Source of the DNA: JBBRMY01 sp038230595
Lineage (GTDB): Bacteria > Bacteroidota > Ignavibacteria > Tepidaquicellales > Tepidaquicellaceae
Direction: 5' to 3'
Assembly (NCBI GenBank): GCA_038230595.1
Contig: JBBRMY010000035.1
Location: 1-19,519, forward strand
DNA: 19,519 nucleotides
Position numbers and translations under genes: made by a program. The notes beneath the pieces are model-generated. The model was not told the DNA's origin, did not search any database, and saw only the letters and a program-made list of their open reading frames with translations. This document shows, in pieces, positions 1-6,865 of this stretch (the first letter of the stretch is position 1; each line of letters begins with the position of its first letter).

Positions 1-422
1 AGAATAAAATAAGCAAACCTAGTTGTAGGGTATGGAGTAAGAAAAACCGGTGTGCCCGAAGCTTCAGCTTCGTGCATTAGTTCTTCCGGAATTTCATTAT
101 CATTGGTTACAATGACACAGGGGATGTTAAAAGAAAATAATCTATGAAGTGTTTCTGTCCTTTGCTCAGAAGTAAGCTGGCGAAGGTATTTTAATTCTGT
201 ATTTCCAAATATCTGAACTCTTGTTGAAGAGAAAAGGTCAACATAACCTGCTAATGCAAGACCCGGACGGTGAATATCTTTCTCTTTTATAATTTTCAAA
301 GGAGAAATATCGCCTGAAGAGACCTTTTTCATCTTGAACCTGTTCTCGCATTCACGATAAAAAAACTCAACCGAGATAAAGTCTTTTTTGATCTCTTTTA
401 TATTTGTAAACTTTGTGCTCAA
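1..422 (-). CDS. hprK: HPr kinase/phosphorylase, N-terminal part (partial)
   Basis: Reverse-strand frame that stays open to the left edge, so the C-terminal kinase domain with its P-loop is not in the window. The visible part matches the HprK N-terminal domain: an ISVEFFYREC beginning, the hallmark RPGLALAGY, then VQIFGNTELKYLRQL and a stretch ending EASGTPVFLTPYPTTR. HprK phosphorylates and dephosphorylates HPr on serine, and in Gram-negatives without a full sugar PTS it probably has a regulatory role. No ATG exists between the upstream in-frame stop (510-512) and the conserved start of the domain. TTG at 420-422 is the only canonical start codon I find, and it has no clear Shine-Dalgarno. 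The gene lies 100 bp downstream of hpf on the same strand, an arrangement expected for an hpf-hprK operon. Identity is fairly secure; the exact start is not. Confidence 0.85.
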   Translation of the reverse strand, partial: MSTKFTNIKEIKKDFISVEFFYRECENRFKMKKVSSGDISPLKIIKEKDIHRPGLALAGYVDLFSSTRVQIFGNTELKYLRQLTSEQRTETLHRLFSFNIPCVIVTNDNEIPEELMHEAEASGTPVFLTPYPTTRFAYFI

Positions 423-469
423 ATAAGTTATTAAGTTATTTTTAGGCTGAGTGGAAAATATTAAAAGAT

Positions 470-497
470 CAGCAGGACGGGAACAGCCTACCTGCTG
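470..497 (-). repeat. Inverted repeat in the hpf-hprK spacer
   Basis: On the minus strand CAGCAGG (497-491) and its exact complement CCTGCTG (476-470) can form a 7-bp stem around a 14-nt loop. It begins about 25 nt after the hpf stop codon. It is not followed by a clean T-run (the downstream bases are ATCTTTTAATATTTT), so it could be a weak terminator or attenuator, an mRNA-stabilising hairpin, or chance. Confidence 0.35.
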
Positions 498-522
498 AAA
501 TATATTGGATTATATTTTAAAT

Positions 523-852
523 TTATTCGGTAACAATTTCTTTTATTGATGTATGGTCAATTTCTTTATTCTTATCTTTAATTCTTGCGATTTGTGATTC
601 TATCTTACTGACCGCTTTGTCAGCAGCCAGACTGAATTCTTCCGCTGATTCATTACTTGTCAATATTTTATCTTTGAGCTTTACTATCAATTCACAATGC
701 TTTACACTGTTAACAGCTTTTTCAAATGATAAAATTACATCTATGTGCATAATTTCTTCCTGCAGCTTTTCCAATGATTCCAATCTGTCCTTTATCTCTG
801 TTTCGATCTTATCATGCAGCTTGAAGTGGCGGGATGTGAAGTTTACTTTCAT
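523..852 (-). CDS. hpf: Ribosome hibernation promoting factor, short HPF/YfiA type
   Basis: A 109-residue protein of the HPF/RaiA (S30AE) family, which binds the decoding region of the small ribosomal subunit and inactivates ribosomes in stationary phase or starvation. It opens with MKVNFTSRHFKLHDKIETEI, the usual first strand and helix. A central strand follows (HIDVILSFEKAVNSVKHCELIVKL as two blocks), then the DKAVSKIESQIARIKDK helix. The length is that of the short form; the C-terminal dimerisation domain of long HPF is absent. The start is an ATG at 852. hprK follows on the same strand, and lexA is divergent with a 181-bp shared upstream region. Confidence 0.9.
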   Translation of the reverse strand: MKVNFTSRHFKLHDKIETEIKDRLESLEKLQEEIMHIDVILSFEKAVNSVKHCELIVKLKDKILTSNESAEEFSLAADKAVSKIESQIARIKDKNKEIDHTSIKEIVTE

Positions 853-975
853 GTTGTTCTTTTTAAGTTAATAATTCATGCTAAGGTGAATATGCAAAAC
901 ACAATTTGCAATTTATAGAGAAAACTGCCGGTGTTTTTTATAAACTCTCCTCAATATGTATAACGCAAAATATAT

Positions 976-999
976 GAGATTTGATGCATAAAAAATCTC
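976..999. promoter_or_regulatory. Candidate LexA operator (inverted repeat before lexA)
   Basis: A perfect 7-bp inverted repeat, GAGATTT (976-982) and AAATCTC (993-999), with a 10-nt AT-rich spacer. It ends 34 bp before the lexA ATG and abuts a TTGATT hexamer at 1000-1005 that has a CATATT 17 bp further on (1023-1028). LexA proteins usually repress their own gene through a dyad overlapping the promoter, so an autoregulatory site is a reasonable guess. The motif is neither the CTGT-N8-ACAG type nor the GAAC-N4-GTTC type. The assignment is inference. Confidence 0.35.
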
Positions 1000-1033
1000 T
1001 TGATTAAAATTAAAATTTATTCCATATTAATCT

Positions 1034-1684
1034 ATGGTAAAAAAACTAACAGTAAAGCAGGAAAGGATCTTGAAGTTTATCGGTGATTATGCAAGCGATA
1101 ATTCATATCCGCCTACACTTAAAGAAATGGCTGATCAGTTTAAGGTCACCATAGGAACAATACAGGATCATATTGTTGCCTTGACAAAAAAAGGATACAT
1201 TGAAAGAAGACCTGATATTGCAAGGGGTTTTGTGATAAATCTGCCCGCAGGGGAGAAAAAGCAGGCTTCGGGTTCTTCTGAGAATCCAAATGACAATTTC
1301 GAAGTCATTCCATTATATGGCAATGTAGCTGCAGGAGAGCCTATTTTTGCAAGTGATAATGTCAGGGGTTATGTTACACTTGAAAAAAATAACAAAGGTC
1401 ATCACGTTCACTTTGCACTAAAAGTAAAAGGGGACAGTATGATAAACTCAGGGATCTATGATGGAGATATTGTCATTGTCAGAAAGCAGGAGACTGCAGA
1501 TTCCGGCGAGATAGTTATCGCATTGCTTGATGATGAAGCAACTGTAAAGACCCTAAGAAAAAATAAGATCAATGCTTACTTAGAGGCATCTAACTCGAAA
1601 TATAAAGCTATAATGGATAAACCTTTCAGCATAGTCGGAAAGGTGATTGAGCTTAGAAGAGCTTATGATATGAAGATTGCTTAG
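1034..1684 (+). CDS. lexA: LexA repressor (SOS regulator, self-cleaving)
   Basis: A 216-residue LexA. Residues 1-70 form the winged helix-turn-helix DNA-binding domain (LTVKQERILKFIGDYA, then the SYPPTLKEMAD helix and the TIGTIQDHIVAL recognition region). A linker runs to about residue 88. The C-terminal S24 peptidase domain follows. The autocleavage bond is Ala100-Gly101 (NVAAGEPIFA), the nucleophile is Ser135 (KGDSMINSGIYDGD) and the general-base lysine is Lys172 (EATVKTLRK). All residues needed for RecA-stimulated self-cleavage are therefore present. The ATG start fits the family N-terminus; no Shine-Dalgarno is visible. A candidate operator lies at 976-999 and a short terminator hairpin follows. 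No other SOS gene is visible in the window. Confidence 0.95.
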   Translation: MVKKLTVKQERILKFIGDYASDNSYPPTLKEMADQFKVTIGTIQDHIVALTKKGYIERRPDIARGFVINLPAGEKKQASGSSENPNDNFEVIPLYGNVAAGEPIFASDNVRGYVTLEKNNKGHHVHFALKVKGDSMINSGIYDGDIVIVRKQETADSGEIVIALLDDEATVKTLRKNKINAYLEASNSKYKAIMDKPFSIVGKVIELRRAYDMKIA

Positions 1685-1690
1685 GGATTA

Positions 1691-1708
1691 GCACTTGCAA
1701 GTGCTTTT
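1691..1708 (+). terminator. Possible intrinsic terminator of lexA
   Basis: A perfect 14-bp palindrome, GCACTTGCAAGTGC, starts 7 bp after the lexA stop and is followed by TTTT. It can form a 5-bp stem with a 4-nt loop. The stem and T-run are both short, so termination strength is doubtful. Confidence 0.4.
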
Positions 1709-1710
1709 GC

Positions 1711-2037
1711 GGACAGGTCGCGACCTGTCCCTACAGATTTCTTTTATGTTTTTCTCATTCTCAATCCCCTGATAAGGAACAATGATTAAGTAAAACTTTG
1801 TATATGTAAGGACAGGTCGCGACCTGTCCCTACAGATTTCCTTTATGTTTTTCTTTTTCCCAATCCACTGATAAGGAACAATGATTCAGTAAAACTTTGC
1901 ATATGTAGGGACAGGTCGCGACCTGTCCCTACAGATTTCCTTCATGTTTTTCTTATTCTCAATCCCCTGATAAGGAACAATGATTCAGTAAAACTTTGCA
2001 TCTTTAAGGACAGGTCGCGAGCTGTCCCTACAGATTT
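1711..2037. repeat. Tandem array: four palindromes at an exact 99-bp period
   Basis: Four copies of a 20-bp palindrome built on GGACAGGTCG and its complement start at 1711, 1810, 1909 and 2008, exactly 99 bp apart. They are separated by three nearly identical 79-bp tails that begin CTACAGATTTC and include CTGATAAGGAACAATGATT. Copies 1-3 are perfect in the 20-bp core; copy 4 has one C-to-G change in its right arm. The array begins and ends with a palindrome. It fills most of the 440-bp gap between lexA and purB, for which I see no supported gene. It resembles a REP-like dispersed palindromic element expanded by tandem duplication. Confidence 0.9.
1904..1933. repeat. 30-bp perfect palindrome (third array copy)
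   Basis: In the third copy the symmetry extends beyond the 20-bp core: TGTAGGGACAGGTCG is followed directly by its exact reverse complement, giving a 30-bp palindrome with no loop. The other copies are degenerate at the outer positions on their left side, so this copy is probably closest to the ancestral element. Confidence 0.9.
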
Positions 2038-2124
2038 GATTCATATTCCTTTCAATTCTATTCTTCCTTTTAATTCTTTCAGTAAATCTACATTTTTAAT
2101 TATCTTCAAATTTAATTACTCCGA

Positions 2125-3429
2125 ATGATCCCACGATATTCCCGTACTGAGATCAGCAATATCTGGTCAGATGAAAACAGATTCAGGATCTGGCTGAAAA
2201 TTGAAATTCTTGCATGTGAAGCTATGAATAAGCAGGGAACGATCCCGAATGCTTCCATGAAAATTATCAGATCAAAAGCAGATTTCAAAACAAAGAAAAT
2301 TTTAAAAATTGAAGAGAAAGTTAAGCATGATGTAATAGCATTCCTGACGAATGTTGCAGAATATGTAGGTCCTGATTCAAGATTCATACATAAAGGAATG
2401 ACCAGCTCTGATGTAGTTGATACTTCACTTTCGGTTCAGATGAAAGAAGCCGGGAATATATTATTAACCGGAATAATTGAACTTCAGAAAACTCTTAAAG
2501 TTAAAGCAAAAAAATATAAATACCTCACACAAATAGGACGAACCCATGGCGTTCATGCAGAACCTATCACTCTCGGGCTGAAGTTCGCTTTGTGGTACGA
2601 TGAGATGAACAGGAATATTGAAAGGCTTAAAAATGCAATTGAAATTATTTCAGTTGGCCAGATATCAGGGGCAGTCGGAACTTATGAGCATATTTCTCCA
2701 AAGGTTGAGTTATATGTCTGCAAAAAACTCGGACTTCAGACAACAAAAATTTCCACTCAGATACTACAGAGAGACAGACATGCAGAATATATGAATACAC
2801 TTGCTATCATAGGATCTTCAATTGAAAAGTTTACAATGGAAATCCGTCATCTTCAGAAAACTGAAACTCTTGAACTTGAAGAATCATTTGGAAAAGGTCA
2901 GAAGGGGTCATCTGCTATGCCGCATAAAAAAAATCCTATAACCTGCGAAAGACTTTCCGGAATGGCAAGAGTTCTTAGAGGAAATGCAGTCGCCTGCATG
3001 GAAAACAATGCTCTATGGCATGAAAGAGATATAAGTCATTCTTCGGTAGAAAGAATTACAATTCCTGATTCGACAATTCTAATAGATTATATGATATATA
3101 ACTTCAATATCATTATGAAAGATATTGTAGTAAATGAGGATAACATTGCTAAGAATCTGGAACTGACAAAGGGACTGGTTTTCTCTCAGACAGTTTTGCT
3201 TAAGCTTATTGATAAAAAAATGAGACGTGAAACTGCTTATAAGATAGTTCAGAATGTTGCGATGAAATGCTGGAGAGAAAGAAATGATAAAGATGTCAGC
3301 TTTTTAAAATTACTAAGAAAGGATACGGAAGTTAAAAAATATCTTAGCGATAGGGAGCTAAAAGATATTTTTGATTATTCGAAATCGAAAAAAAATATAG
3401 ATTTTATATTCAATCGGGTCAAAATATAA
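2125..3429 (+). CDS. purB: Adenylosuccinate lyase
   Basis: A 434-residue member of the fumarase/aspartase superfamily. PurB catalyses two purine steps: SAICAR to AICAR plus fumarate, and adenylosuccinate to AMP plus fumarate. Visible signatures are TSSDVVDTS (93-101), IGRTHGVHAEP with catalytic His141, and the flexible signature loop GSSAMPHKKNP (261-271) with catalytic Ser262/263 and Lys268. ENNALWHERDISHSSVER at 293-310 is another conserved active-site region. The length is usual for the short bacterial PurB (about 430-450 residues). The ATG start matches the family N-terminus MIPRYSRTEISNIWSDENRF; no Shine-Dalgarno is visible. The gene stands alone, separated from lexA by the palindrome array, and converges on the next gene with only 2 bp between stop codons. 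Confidence 0.96.
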   Translation: MIPRYSRTEISNIWSDENRFRIWLKIEILACEAMNKQGTIPNASMKIIRSKADFKTKKILKIEEKVKHDVIAFLTNVAEYVGPDSRFIHKGMTSSDVVDTSLSVQMKEAGNILLTGIIELQKTLKVKAKKYKYLTQIGRTHGVHAEPITLGLKFALWYDEMNRNIERLKNAIEIISVGQISGAVGTYEHISPKVELYVCKKLGLQTTKISTQILQRDRHAEYMNTLAIIGSSIEKFTMEIRHLQKTETLELEESFGKGQKGSSAMPHKKNPITCERLSGMARVLRGNAVACMENNALWHERDISHSSVERITIPDSTILIDYMIYNFNIIMKDIVVNEDNIAKNLELTKGLVFSQTVLLKLIDKKMRRETAYKIVQNVAMKCWRERNDKDVSFLKLLRKDTEVKKYLSDRELKDIFDYSKSKKNIDFIFNRVKI

Positions 3430-3431
3430 AA

Positions 3432-3917
3432 TTATTTATTCTCATCTAAATTTATTTGTATCTGCTCTCTTGCTTCTTCAATTGTGTGCGGCTGTGTAGG
3501 ATCCTCTTCTTCGCTCAGCTTATTTGAAAACTCCTGATAATTTTTTGCAAGTGTTTTTAGTTCATCTTCCGGTAATGACTCTGCATCAATTAACCTGTTA
3601 CTTGCACCTTTCAAAGCTGCAACGATTTCATTCAGCTTTAAATGAACTGCAATAGAATCTTTTTTCTGAGCCCGCTGAAGAATAAACACCAGAAGAATTG
3701 TTATAAATGTTGAAGCTGCATTAATAAAGAATTTCCAGTTATCGGAATATCCAAAGTAAGGTCCTGTGATCAACCATAATGCCCCTAAGCCGAGAATCGA
3801 AAATATCGAAGTATTACTTGAAGCATGGTGATGAAATTTACTCGTGATCTTTTCACCAAGCTTAAATCTTCTTTCTTTCTCAACTGTTTCTTTTGTTTCT
3901 TTGCGCTCTTCAGGCAT
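3432..3917 (-). CDS. Low-affinity iron permease family (PF04120) small membrane protein
   Basis: A 161-residue protein with a charged N-terminus (1-30). Two transmembrane segments follow at about 37-55 (SIFSILGLGALWLITGPYFG) and 62-81 (FFINAASTFITILLVFILQ). Next comes a conserved QRAQKKDSIAVHLKLNEIV block and an acidic, Gln- and Glu-rich cytoplasmic tail. The WLITGP.FG.SD.W..FIN pattern and the QxxQxxDxxAxxxKLxE block are typical of the bacterial PF04120 family. That family takes its name from yeast Fet4, but its bacterial members are much shorter and their transport function is not established. It lies 69 bp downstream of the second phosphatase gene on the same strand, so it may be the last gene of that operon. 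Its 3' end converges on purB. Confidence 0.75.
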   Translation of the reverse strand: MPEERKETKETVEKERRFKLGEKITSKFHHHASSNTSIFSILGLGALWLITGPYFGYSDNWKFFINAASTFITILLVFILQRAQKKDSIAVHLKLNEIVAALKGASNRLIDAESLPEDELKTLAKNYQEFSNKLSEEEDPTQPHTIEEAREQIQINLDENK

Positions 3918-3986
3918 ATATTACTATTTAAAACTAAAATAGGAATTTTTCTATATATGTTCCATTTAGTAATATATGATAATTGA

Positions 3987-6482
3987 CTATGCGCAAACCT
4001 TTACTGCAACGAGAGTTATATCGTCGTTTTGAATTGCTGTCCGGCGGAATTCAGATACATTTTTAACCAATGCATCACGGATCTCTGTTGAAGAGAAATG
4101 TCTGAATTTTGAAAGAAGGGATTTTACATTATCGAGACCAAACTCATTCTTAGATTCATTCATTGCTTCGGTAAGTCCATCCGAATAGAAGAGATATAAA
4201 TTTTCATCGTTAAGTGGCATTTCTATCTCTTCAAGATTTGTATCGAATAGCTTTGCATTATCCAGACCAAGACCGATCCCTTTATTATTGAGAGTCTCAA
4301 TAACTCCATTGGTTGAATAGAGTAAAGGATTGTGCCCGGCTCTGCAGATCTTTACGGTTTTCTTCTCCAGATCAAATAAAGCAGCAATAACAGTTACAAA
4401 AGATTTCTTTTCTATCCTTCGAAATATCTGCTTATTAACTGACTTCAAAATAGCAGCAGGTGAATCAAATATTTTTGCGGCAAATCTCAGCATTGCCTGA
4501 ACTTTTGCCATGTTAAGCGCTGCAGGAATTCCTTTACCGGATACATCAGCAACTACTACAAGTATCCTATTTTCATCGAGCTTTATAAGATCATAGAAAT
4601 CACCTCCTATAGTTCTTGCAGGCTGTGATAGTACAGAAATATCAAGTCCGCTCATAGTAGTATTCTTATCAGGCATTTGATCATTTTGTATCCGTTCAGC
4701 AACAAGCATTTCTTCATCGATCTTTTGCTTTTCATATTCTTCATTTTTAAGTCTTGAGCTTTCGAGAGATATAGCAGTCTGGGATGCAATTGTTTTCATC
4801 AGATCTACATCCTCTTCCGAATAAGGATTGCCGGATCTTTTTGAGGAAAAATTTAATGAGCCAACTATATTATTCTTCAGTATTATAGGAACTGTTACAT
4901 TCAGGTCTACAGCTTTAATCAGTTCCAGGTCTTTTTCAGTTATTTCCAGATCAGCAGATTCTATCGTATTTAGAAAAACAAGCTCGGAATTATTTTTATA
5001 CAATTTCTCCATCAATACAGTATAGTCTGAATCAAGATTTTTCTGAACTTCAGTTTTTGTTTCGGTTAATTCCTTACGAAGCAGCTCTGCATATCTTTCA
5101 TCTCTTATCCATACAGATAGATTCTTTATTCCGGCTATCTCGGTTATATTTTTTTTCAAAGATAAAATAAGCTCATAAATCGTTAAAATTTTAGGAAGTT
5201 CACCGGAAAAGCTAAGCAGCGCTTTGCGATAATCATATCTGTTCTTATAGAATTGTTTATCTACAAAAGCTCTTATCTTCTTATTAAAGAAATCAAAAGT
5301 AAAAGTAATAACTATGATGGCTCCGAAGGTGATCAGTTTTTTATTAAAGCCGATGTACTTATCAAAAATAGAATCAGCAATATAAACCAGCAAAAGATAA
5401 AAGCCTGCAATAAGAGTTGTAAGGATGCCGAAAACAAGACTTCGCTTTATAATAAACTCAGTGTCAAGGATCCTGTATTTAAAAATTGCAATTCCCATAG
5501 AGATCGGAATTGCCAGTATCAGTATCATTGGCAGATACCAGAAAGGATTTATAAGAAAATTTGCCCTTTGAAAGTAAACTGTAATACCTACAAGGTAAAG
5601 GATCGAAATAATACCAATTGCATATCCTTTAATCATTGTTTTTACAGATTTTTTAAGGCTTTCGTCTTTTATCTTTTCATAGGAGAAAATGAGGAGAAAT
5701 GCGCCGATAATGTTAAAAAATACAGTAAAGGATAGCTGAAAAGCATATGTGAGTGATGTAGGCTTAAAGAAAATAACTAAGGAAGACAATACATAAACAG
5801 TTATCAAAAGAGATCTTCTCAATTTGAACTCATACCTGTAAGGAAAGGTAAGGAAAAAATGGAGGAAGAGCGGAAGTGCCAGGGCACTCCCTATACCTTT
5901 TAAGTATGCTAAATAATTTATGTATGAAAAATTATAAGCAGTCATCTCAAGTCCTACCAGTGAAAGGCAGACACTCAGGCATAAAAAGAAAAAAAGTTGG
6001 GATGTTAATATCTTTGGGCGTGAATAGCCGACGAGAATGCCGTTAAGTAAAAATCCAACTCCTAAAAGAAAATTTGTTATTAAAAAAACATTAAAGAATT
6101 TGTAAACATAAATGTTTACTTTATTTATCGAACCATTTCTGATAATGGAATATTCTGCATAAGATTTATTCTCCTTTGAATTAAGAATTCCCTGCGCTTC
6201 CCAGGTTGTCTTGAACTGCTTGCCGTCTATTGCGATTAGCATGTCATTATTCTTTATACCTGCCTTGTCTGCGTTTCCTCCGGGTACAACGTTGGTGATC
6301 TCCAACCCGTCAAATAACTTATTCTCATCGAAATGTTCTGTCCACAGGCAATCATCATTTGTCATCCTGTTTATTAAAGCTAGATCAGTAAAATTATATA
6401 TTGAAAGTATTAATGCAATAAAAGTAAGAATAAGGAAAATATATCTTAGAGTACTCTCCTTAAAAATGTTTAAAAATTTCAT
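3987..6482 (-). CDS. PDZ-transmembrane-GAF-PP2C (SpoIIE/RsbU-type) phosphatase, copy 2
   Basis: An 831-residue membrane receptor phosphatase. In order: a transmembrane helix at 12-33; a PDZ-like domain at about 55-125 (ITNVVPGGNADKAGIKNNDM, IAIDGK); roughly nine more hydrophobic segments between 131 and 400; a GAF-like domain at about 430-580; and a PPM/SpoIIE domain at about 610-830. Likely metal ligands are Asp628 (GGDFYD), Asp646 (VADVSGKG), Asp768 (YSDGLTE) and Asp820/821 (NDDITL). About ten helices would put the PDZ domain outside the membrane and the phosphatase inside. FKYRILDTEFIIKRSLVFGIL at 334-354 resembles a block also found in membrane-bound sensor kinases. Such phosphatases usually dephosphorylate anti-sigma antagonists in partner-switching pathways; no kinase or antagonist gene is in the window. 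An AAGGA Shine-Dalgarno lies just before the ATG. It is paralogous to the gene ending at 6865. Confidence 0.88.
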   Translation of the reverse strand: MKFLNIFKESTLRYIFLILTFIALILSIYNFTDLALINRMTNDDCLWTEHFDENKLFDGLEITNVVPGGNADKAGIKNNDMLIAIDGKQFKTTWEAQGILNSKENKSYAEYSIIRNGSINKVNIYVYKFFNVFLITNFLLGVGFLLNGILVGYSRPKILTSQLFFFLCLSVCLSLVGLEMTAYNFSYINYLAYLKGIGSALALPLFLHFFLTFPYRYEFKLRRSLLITVYVLSSLVIFFKPTSLTYAFQLSFTVFFNIIGAFLLIFSYEKIKDESLKKSVKTMIKGYAIGIISILYLVGITVYFQRANFLINPFWYLPMILILAIPISMGIAIFKYRILDTEFIIKRSLVFGILTTLIAGFYLLLVYIADSIFDKYIGFNKKLITFGAIIVITFTFDFFNKKIRAFVDKQFYKNRYDYRKALLSFSGELPKILTIYELILSLKKNITEIAGIKNLSVWIRDERYAELLRKELTETKTEVQKNLDSDYTVLMEKLYKNNSELVFLNTIESADLEITEKDLELIKAVDLNVTVPIILKNNIVGSLNFSSKRSGNPYSEEDVDLMKTIASQTAISLESSRLKNEEYEKQKIDEEMLVAERIQNDQMPDKNTTMSGLDISVLSQPARTIGGDFYDLIKLDENRILVVVADVSGKGIPAALNMAKVQAMLRFAAKIFDSPAAILKSVNKQIFRRIEKKSFVTVIAALFDLEKKTVKICRAGHNPLLYSTNGVIETLNNKGIGLGLDNAKLFDTNLEEIEMPLNDENLYLFYSDGLTEAMNESKNEFGLDNVKSLLSKFRHFSSTEIRDALVKNVSEFRRTAIQNDDITLVAVKVCA

Positions 6483-6496
6483 ATTCCTTATTTTAT

Positions 6497-6865
6497 TTAA
6501 CTTCTCTTTTTATAAGCTGAAACAGCTTCCTCAAAAAGCTCAGAAAGACCCGGCTTGTTGAGATCTTCCAGGGATCTTATCTCAGCATACTTGTGAACTT
6601 TCCCCGACCCTGTTAATATATTTTCAGGGTCAGGAAATTCACTGCCTTTATAAAATCCAATCTTCATTCCTTTTTTTGAAGCAATGATCGTGCATATCAT
6701 ATCGTTATATCCCGGACCATATCCGTAAGCAACCATATTAGCAGGCAAATCTACTATTTCTTCTATATTTTTTAGCTTTGACAAAACATATTTTCTGGCC
6801 TCATATCCCAGTGATGAAATTTCATTCGAATATTTAGAAAATAAGGTGTTTAATTCATTTTTCAT
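6497..6865 (-). CDS. DUF1801 domain protein (YdhG/Fra-like family)
   Basis: A 122-residue cytoplasmic protein with the DUF1801 pattern: a helical start (YEARKYVLSKLKNIEEIV), then LPANMVAYGYGPGYNDMICTI, KKGMKIGFYKGSEFPDPENIL, TGSGKVHKYAEIRSLEDL and a C-terminal helix. The best-studied relative is Bacillus subtilis YdhG (Fra), described as a frataxin-like iron chaperone; many other members are uncharacterised, so function cannot be transferred safely. Its ATG shares one base with the TGA of the upstream phosphatase gene (TGATG), a typical sign of translational coupling, and it ends 14 bp before the next phosphatase. It is thus tightly held between two paralogous phosphatase genes. Confidence 0.85.
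   Translation of the reverse strand: MKNELNTLFSKYSNEISSLGYEARKYVLSKLKNIEEIVDLPANMVAYGYGPGYNDMICTIIASKKGMKIGFYKGSEFPDPENILTGSGKVHKYAEIRSLEDLNKPGLSELFEEAVSAYKKRS

Noticed and set aside
1711..2037. CRISPR array
   Set aside because: The intervals between palindromes are nearly identical and 79 bp long, not unique spacers, and no cas gene is visible.
1790..2127. An open frame running through the 99-bp repeats (99 is divisible by 3), which would give a 33-residue repeating peptide
   Set aside because: It has no ATG or GTG start, includes the palindromes as codons, and the first repeat copy has an in-frame TAA. Openness follows from the repetition itself.
5253..5735. Plus-strand reading frame of 160 codons
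   Set aside because: It is antisense to the membrane region of the phosphatase gene; its Lys/Asn/Tyr-rich composition is that of a complementary-strand shadow.
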